Shown here: positions 43,786-48,464 of the stretch, one piece after another
How the letters are laid out: each line of letters starts with the position of its first letter
How positions within the stretch are numbered: the stretch's first letter is position 1
Assembly: GCF_000282215.1 (NCBI RefSeq)
Contig: NZ_AKJS01000068.1
Span: forward strand, 1-48,464
Source: Pseudomonas sp. GM21
GTDB lineage: Bacteria > Pseudomonadota > Gammaproteobacteria > Pseudomonadales > Pseudomonadaceae
Length of the DNA stretch: 48,464 bases
Reading direction: 5' to 3'
Notes under the pieces: model-generated
What the model was told of the DNA's origin: nothing
The model's input: only the letters and a program-made list of their open reading frames with translations
Database searches by the model: none
Translations under genes and position numbers: made by a program

Positions 43786-45639
43786 ATGTCCGGCAAGCCT
43801 GCTGCGCGCAAGACCGATACCGTGAACTGTCCCCGCTGCGGTGGAACAGCCATCGATTCCGGGTCACCGAATGTATTTTTTGATGGTCTGCCTGCTGCTC
43901 GGGTAACCGACTGCACCACCTGCGGCAGTGTCTTGACCATGGGCGCCATGTCCTCGGTACAGATCAATGGCCAGGCCGCGCTGGTCACCGGCTCGCAAGG
44001 TACGCATGGCGACACCATTACGGGTGGGTCATCGAGCATCATCATCGGGAACAACTTCACGCCTGCACCTGTTTCCCCGATTAGTCCGATGCCCGCGCAT
44101 TTGGTTGAGCCTGCCAGTTACCAGCCCTCGGTCATTGCACCTGCCCCCACGCCAGCGCGCGCCGCTGCTATTGACGATTCGGTTTTAGAGGAGGAAGAGG
44201 AAGAAGAGGAGCTGGATGAAGAGAAGCCTGTGGGTATCGCGCTACGGATCGGCGTGTTCTTTGATGGGACGCTGAACAATGCGAACAACGGTGAAATGGG
44301 ACTGCTATGTGGTGCTAGCCATGCCATCAAGCCCGAAGATCTGGAAGCGAGTTGTAAACCTTATATGTCTGACCCGGACAGCAGCTACGCAAATGACGAG
44401 TCGAACATCAAGAAGCTCAGTGATCTGTATTTTGCTCCCGACGAACTTCAAGATATTGCCGGTCAGCAGCAGCTATTCAAATCTCTCTACATTGAGGGTA
44501 TCGGCACGTCATCCGGCCAGCCGGATAGCATGACTGGCGCCGGCATGGGGCGTGGTGCAACTGGGGTTAGCGCTAAAGTAGAAGACGCCTTTCGTGAAAT
44601 ATTGAGGACTATCCTCAAATTCAGCCAAACAAATCCAGATTCTAAAATCATCAACCTCACCTTTGACACTTTTGGTTTCAGCCGAGGTGCAGCGGCTGCA
44701 CGGCACTTTGCCAATGAAGTGGCTCTAGGTCGGCAAGGCCCCTTGGGTCAAACCATCAAGATGTTGCGACGAGCTTTTCACGAAAACTTCAGCGGTGAAT
44801 TCAAGCGCGATATCAACATGGGCTTTATCGGTTTGTTTGATACCGTGCCGTCGGTAGGAGGCTTGGCCAATCTAGGCAATGTGCGCAGTCAAACAGCCCC
44901 AGGACTCAAACTGTACCTGCCTCGTAGCTTGTTTCCCAATGTCGTCCAATTGGCTGCCCGGGATGAAATCCGTGCCAACTTCGCCTTGAACCGGGTAAAA
45001 CCCGCTCACCTGGAAATCACATTGCCAGGTGTTCACTCAGACCTTGGCGGAGGCTACTTTCCTGAATCCGAAGAGAACCTGCTGATCAGCCCCATGCAGG
45101 TGTTAGTTGTTCCCGGTACGACGGACGTGAAATACACTTCGATCTACCGTGATGCGCAACAGGTAAAGGCTAAGTGGGAAGCCAAAGGCTGGCCGTCCCA
45201 AATGCTCGAGGTCGTGACTCCCTATGTTAGGGGCTTGCCTCCGTCTCAGCAAAAAAGCTTTAACCCTGGGAAGCAGGTTTATGCGGCGTTGCAGCTCAAG
45301 CGACCGGTACGAGGCGAGCTGTCGCGGGTTTACCTGCGAGTCATGTACGAGTTGGCCAAGCAAAGGGGAGTGCGATTTAAACGCCTTGATGAGCAGTACC
45401 CGAGTTACACCATCCCATCGGAGCTTCAGGCGCTGTGTGACCGCTTCGTCGCGGGTGACTACAGTACAACGCCCGCCGAAGAGCAACTGCTGAAATTGAA
45501 GTACATTCACACCTCGGCCAACTGGAACCCACCGTCAATCCTGCAGGGTTCAACACCTCGAACCAGTTCGGGTTTACTCTACTTTAATGCCCCAACCACG
45601 GACGGGATCCGCGTACAACATCCCCATGTACCTGACTAG
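43786..45639 (+). CDS. Type VI secretion effector: PAAR domain fused to Tle1-like (DUF2235) phospholipase
   Basis: A 617-residue antibacterial effector candidate. Residues 1-90 are a PAAR spike-tip domain (GSPNVFFDGLPAARVTD, INGQAALVTGSQGTHGD) with two CxxC pairs (Cys15/18, Cys43/46). A proline-rich linker and a run of eight glutamates (135-142) follow. From about 155 (IGVFFDGTLNN) it is a DUF2235 lipase: nucleophile Ser299 in GFSRG, Asp352 in LFDTVPS and His417 in GVHSDLGGGY are the likely catalytic residues. Start ATG 43786 follows GGAAG. A lipoprotein gene follows after 11 bases. No VgrG or other secretion genes are in the window. Confidence 0.9.
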   Translation: MSGKPAARKTDTVNCPRCGGTAIDSGSPNVFFDGLPAARVTDCTTCGSVLTMGAMSSVQINGQAALVTGSQGTHGDTITGGSSSIIIGNNFTPAPVSPISPMPAHLVEPASYQPSVIAPAPTPARAAAIDDSVLEEEEEEEELDEEKPVGIALRIGVFFDGTLNNANNGEMGLLCGASHAIKPEDLEASCKPYMSDPDSSYANDESNIKKLSDLYFAPDELQDIAGQQQLFKSLYIEGIGTSSGQPDSMTGAGMGRGATGVSAKVEDAFREILRTILKFSQTNPDSKIINLTFDTFGFSRGAAAARHFANEVALGRQGPLGQTIKMLRRAFHENFSGEFKRDINMGFIGLFDTVPSVGGLANLGNVRSQTAPGLKLYLPRSLFPNVVQLAARDEIRANFALNRVKPAHLEITLPGVHSDLGGGYFPESEENLLISPMQVLVVPGTTDVKYTSIYRDAQQVKAKWEAKGWPSQMLEVVTPYVRGLPPSQQKSFNPGKQVYAALQLKRPVRGELSRVYLRVMYELAKQRGVRFKRLDEQYPSYTIPSELQALCDRFVAGDYSTTPAEEQLLKLKYIHTSANWNPPSILQGSTPRTSSGLLYFNAPTTDGIRVQHPHVPD

Positions 45640-45650
45640 GAGTCACGAAT

Positions 45651-46304
45651 ATGCGAACACTATGGATCTTGTTCGGGGTTCTGTTGGTGAGCGGTTGCCA
45701 AGCCTCCGACCAGTCCTGGAGACGTTCAGATCCAGATGCTGGCCCGTGGGCGCTGGGTTTCGTCACACCTTATGCGATGGATGGTTGGGTTGAGGACGCT
45801 GCCACTATTGATACTCATGGAACTCTTTATCGTCGAATAAACAGTGGTGCCTCAGGAGGAAAGAAAAATGGTAAAAGCGGCGCACGTGGCTGGGCCGTTG
45901 TTGGTACAGGCACCGAAAGAGAAGTGAGAGACGCCAAACTTCCGGTACGCATCTACGTTCGCTGGCAATCGTTAGTTGAGCCGCAAACCTATCAAGGCTG
46001 GATTGAAATACCGGAGGATGCACGTCAGGTCTTACGCAAAGCTCTGTCCTTGGATTGCCCAAGTATTCCCGAAATGGCTGCCATTCCGAAAAGGGCTTCT
46101 GTACGTCTTGGACTTGCACCTGGCGGCGTGGTGCAAGTCTGGGCATTTGACGAATGCCTACACCCTGTCAAAGTCGCACATGCACAGGTCGGAGTAGAGC
46201 CCAAGGGACCTGGTTTAGGGCTCTCCGGAGGGAGTTACTTCCCATTGGAGGACGATTCCAAACGCTATGTCGAAAAATACGGTATCCCCTACGGAAGCTG
46301 GTGA
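45651..46304 (+). CDS. DUF2931-like lipoprotein, probable immunity to the Tle1 effector
   Basis: A 217-residue periplasmic lipoprotein: MRTLWILFGVLLVSGC gives a lipobox with Cys16 and Gln at +2, which favours the outer membrane. The body (WALGFVTPYAMDGWVEDA, YVRWQSLVEPQTYQGWIEIP) resembles DUF2931 proteins, often found next to Tle1-type lipases as immunity factors. The ribosome site AGGAG overlaps the effector stop, so the pair is made together. Immunity role is inferred from position, export and family. Confidence 0.82.
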   Translation: MRTLWILFGVLLVSGCQASDQSWRRSDPDAGPWALGFVTPYAMDGWVEDAATIDTHGTLYRRINSGASGGKKNGKSGARGWAVVGTGTEREVRDAKLPVRIYVRWQSLVEPQTYQGWIEIPEDARQVLRKALSLDCPSIPEMAAIPKRASVRLGLAPGGVVQVWAFDECLHPVKVAHAQVGVEPKGPGLGLSGGSYFPLEDDSKRYVEKYGIPYGSW

Positions 46305-46320
46305 ATAACCATAAATTCAG

Positions 46321-46343
46321 CCCGCCAACTGGCGGGTTTTTTT
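46321..46343 (+). terminator. Terminator after the effector-immunity operon
   Basis: CCCGCC-AACT-GGCGGG followed by seven Ts, 17 bases past the lipoprotein stop. Confidence 0.92.
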
Positions 46344-46544
46344 CTATCTGGTGCAGGGAGTCAGGCTCCAGGCCAAACAACCCGATACTCAATGTGAAAG
46401 CCAATTCCGGTCTGGTGCGCCATACAAAACTGTGGGAGTGAGCCTGCTCGCGATAACGGAGTGTCAGTCGACATCATTCTTGAATGTCCGACCGCTATCG
46501 CGAGTTCAAGCCCGCTCCCACAGGGGGTAGCTGCTGCAGGGGAA

Positions 46545-46922
46545 TCAGCGGTGTGGCGTGGATTTGGGTAGTTCGAGGTTGTCCATCATCCGGTTCGCCG
46601 CCAGTTCGGCCAGCATGACGATTTGCTGGATCGCCATGGCGGTGTTGCGATGCGGGCCTTCCAGATAGCCGGCAAAATCGCTGGCCATCACACTGGCCTG
46701 GGCCAGTGATTCACAGGTGTGGGCCAACAGGTCTTCGTCTTTGATATCGGGCGCAAGCATGAACATCGTGCTGGGTTTGCGGGTGGGCGGTGATTTCATG
46801 GCAGCGGGGTTGAGGTAGTGATTCAGCGCGCGTTCGGCAGCATCGTGGAATTTTTTGGAATCGACGGATTCGTAGGGGGAAACGTCGTCGATTTCCGGAG
46901 GGTTCGGAGTTTCTTTGATCAT
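46545..46922 (-). CDS. DUF6124 family protein, copy 2
   Basis: A 125-residue near-duplicate of the protein at 42749-43126, differing at a few positions (for example MIKETPNPPEID for MIKVTPNPPETD, AAMKSPPT for AALKSPAT, PKSTPHR for PKPTPHR). Both copies are intact with no stop or shift, so both may be expressed. The RNA leader lies 37 bases upstream of the start and the LysR gene further upstream on the same strand. Confidence 0.85.
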   Translation of the reverse strand: MIKETPNPPEIDDVSPYESVDSKKFHDAAERALNHYLNPAAMKSPPTRKPSTMFMLAPDIKDEDLLAHTCESLAQASVMASDFAGYLEGPHRNTAMAIQQIVMLAELAANRMMDNLELPKSTPHR

Positions 46923-46958
46923 AAAAATTTACTCGATTTGGGATTAATCGAGCTGCCA

Positions 46959-47062
46959 TTTTCGTTTCCAAGCGAAAGGGTGGCAGCCATGCGCGGTCTG
47001 GAAAACCGGATATCCCATCAAAACCGGCAGACCCGAAGGTCTCCCGCGCACAGCCGCCATAA
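46959..47062 (-). ncRNA. Structured RNA leader upstream of DUF6124, copy 2
   Basis: Same architecture as copy 1. On the minus strand the closing stem pairs 47044-47058 with 46982-46996. Two stem positions differ from copy 1 (an A-U pair becomes G-U, a G-C pair becomes G-U) and two further base pairs are added. The UUCG-capped hairpin and the second TTTCG/CGAAA hairpin are unchanged. The rest of 46923-47248 holds no gene. Confidence 0.7.
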
Positions 47063-47248
47063 CAAGGAATTGCGTGCAGAAAAAGCGCCGCAGTATGCCA
47101 TGTGCTGTGATGGGAATATCAGGTTTCCAAGCCTGGTCACTGATTTTGCAGCGACCCACAAAGCCTACCCATTTCCCGTCTGACCCAACAACCGACAGAA
47201 CGCGTCGGAATCCTTCCCCAAAATCAGCGCGTCTGTAGGACCGTGCAA

Positions 47249-48217
47249 TCAGTTCGCCAGCCGAATCCCGCCTAAACTGCCGCTCAAATCGTACGCCGCC
47301 AATTCCGCCTGATGCGCCGCCAGAATTTCCGGCAATGACCCGCGCAAGTACTCGACCCAGGTCTTGATCTTCGCATCCAGATATTGCCGCGAAGGGTAAA
47401 TCGCATACAAGTTCAGTTCCTGGGAGCGGTAGTTGGGCATCACCCGCACCAGCGAGCCGTTGCGCAACCCTTCAATCGCTGCATACACCGGCAACACGCC
47501 CACGCCCATGCCGCTGGTGATCGCGGTCTTCATTGCGTCCGCGGAGTTGACCAGAAACGGCGAGCTGTTGATGGTCACGGTCTCCTGGCCTTCAGGGCCG
47601 TCGAAGGCCCATTTTTCCAGCGGGATCACCGGGCTCACCAGGCGCAGACACATGTGGTTCAACAAATCGCTGGGCTTCTGCGCGCAACCGTTGGCCTTCA
47701 CGTACGCCGGCGAGGCGCAGACGATGCTGTAGGTGATGCCCAGGCGCTGGGACACGAAGCCCGAGTCCGGCAGTTCACTGGCGAGGACGATGGACACGTC
47801 GTAGCCCTCGTCGAGCAGGTCCGGCACGCGGTTGGCCATGGTCAGGTCGAAGGTCACGTCGGGATGCGTCTTGCGATAGCGAGCGATGGCGTCGATCACG
47901 AAGTGCTGACCGATGCCGGTCATGGTGTGCACTTTGAGTTGCCCGGCTGGACGCGCGTGGGCGTCGCTGGCCTCGGCTTCGGCTTCTTCGACGTAGGCCA
48001 GGATCTGCTCGCAGCGCAACAGGTAGCGCTTGCCGGCCTCGGTCAGGGCGATGCGGCGGGTAGTGCGGTTGAGCAGGCGGGTTTGCAGGTGGGCTTCCAG
48101 GTTGGAGACCGCGCGCGAGACGTTGGCCGTGGTGGTGTCCAGTTGCACGGCGGCAGCGGTGAAGCTGCCGGCCTCGGCCACGTAACTGAAGGCGCGCATG
48201 TTTTGCAAAGTGTCCAT
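47249..48217 (-). CDS. LysR-family transcriptional regulator (CrgA-like group)
   Basis: A 322-residue regulator: N-terminal winged helix (MRAFSYVAEAGSFTAAAVQLD, TTTANVSRAVSNLEAHLQTRLL) and a full effector domain (LLDEGYDVSIVLASELPDSGF; GMGVGVLPVYAA). This is the group that often controls adjacent oxidoreductase genes, but no target is visible here. Its last 17 bases are copied in direct repeat 1. Upstream (48218-48464) I see no gene, only partial REP sequences. Confidence 0.88.
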   Translation of the reverse strand: MDTLQNMRAFSYVAEAGSFTAAAVQLDTTTANVSRAVSNLEAHLQTRLLNRTTRRIALTEAGKRYLLRCEQILAYVEEAEAEASDAHARPAGQLKVHTMTGIGQHFVIDAIARYRKTHPDVTFDLTMANRVPDLLDEGYDVSIVLASELPDSGFVSQRLGITYSIVCASPAYVKANGCAQKPSDLLNHMCLRLVSPVIPLEKWAFDGPEGQETVTINSSPFLVNSADAMKTAITSGMGVGVLPVYAAIEGLRNGSLVRVMPNYRSQELNLYAIYPSRQYLDAKIKTWVEYLRGSLPEILAAHQAELAAYDLSGSLGGIRLAN

Positions 48218-48365
48218 GGGGTGCTCTCAAGGGAGATGGCAAATTGTGACACAAGGTTTCAAGGTCGGTGACCCCCGACCAAGGGATTATCGCGTTAACG
48301 GTAACAAAGATTCACAAGAATCCCGGCTTATCGCCATTCAGACCGGCCCCTAGAATTGCGCCATT

Positions 48366-48464
48366 GTAGGAGCCGGGCTTGCCCTAATGCCGATCAGTTA
48401 AGCAATTTCTGCGGTAACGCAATTGTTGTAGCAGCTGGCGAAGCCTGCGTCGGCCGGTCCGCGC
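48366..48464. repeat. Partial REP sequences at the window edge
   Basis: TGTAGGAGCCGGGCTTGCCC at 48366 and GTAGCAGCTGGCGAAGCCTG from 48429 are half-copies of the two REP families seen elsewhere. The second is cut by the window end, so its mirror arm may lie outside. Confidence 0.65.

Larger units (their letters stand above)
46431..47265. repeat. Direct repeat copy 2 (REP, DUF6124 gene, RNA leader, LysR tail)
   Basis: About 835 bases matching copy 1 (42654-43475) in the same orientation. It begins with a REP pair (46431-46522), then the DUF6124 gene and RNA leader, and runs into the intact LysR gene, sharing its last 17 bases. This copy probably shows the original junction with LysR. Confidence 0.9.

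Noticed and set aside
1..48464. CRISPR arrays, tRNA/rRNA genes, integrase or transposase genes
   Set aside because: None were seen; the repeated sequences are REP pairs, coding repeats and one gene-block duplication.

Overview
The window is a chromosomal segment of a Pseudomonas, most likely from the P. fluorescens lineage. The evidence is high GC coding sequence, gene families with typical Pseudomonas relatives (DUF3509, DUF6124, DUF1302/DUF1329 pairs, short LOV protein, HmgR/HmgABC), many Pseudomonas REP-type inverted repeats between genes, and AGGAG-like ribosome binding sites. I saw no rRNA, tRNA, CRISPR array, prophage or insertion sequence.

Layout. 1-5652 (minus strand): an amine/amino-acid uptake and breakdown cluster, with a DAO-type FAD oxidase, an ABC transporter (binding protein, ATPase, permease) and a GabT-like class III aminotransferase. 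5872-8278 (minus): HopJ-family protein, DUF1244 protein, then folX, folE and folM, the set that makes tetrahydromonapterin. 8361-11234: a monooxygenase-like membrane protein and a light-sensing module, made of a MerR/LitR-like regulator without a canonical B12 motif, a PilZ/YcgR-like protein and a short LOV blue-light receptor. 11335-14614 (plus): MioC-like flavodoxin, class II aldolase, a MEST-like alpha/beta hydrolase and a hydroxyacyl-CoA-dehydrogenase-like SDR.

14666-18066 (minus) is a bacteriocin island: a colicin-E/S-pyocin type HNH DNase bacteriocin followed by three immunity genes, with a decayed duplicate of the toxin tail before the last one. 18964-24850 (plus): DUF1302, DUF1329 and a MalT/LAL-type LuxR regulator. 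25023-27413: a dermonecrotic-toxin-like (DUF6543) protein. 27447-31667: the homogentisate pathway (HmgR, HmgA, FahA, MaiA) with a 17-bp palindromic operator candidate. This pathway consumes the product of phenylalanine/tyrosine breakdown, and phenylalanine hydroxylase in pseudomonads uses the monapterin made by the fol genes earlier in the window.

31803-42553 is mostly housekeeping: SirB1-like protein, a leucine-dehydrogenase-family protein lacking its catalytic lysine, SOS gene yebG with a LexA box, PsiE, DUF3509, L-serine dehydratase with a divergent LysR regulator, HPF, AraC regulator with an EamA exporter, DUF2165 and a 2-hydroxyacid dehydrogenase.

42654-47265 is a second accessory island. 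A PAAR-Tle1 (DUF2235) type VI secretion phospholipase effector and its lipoprotein immunity partner sit between two directly repeated copies (about 820-835 bp) of a block holding a REP element, a DUF6124 gene and a conserved structured RNA leader. The block's outer end carries the last 17 bases of the LysR gene at 47249-48217. The strongest leads are this repeat-flanked effector island, the RNA leader, the bacteriocin immunity array, and the LOV/LitR module.
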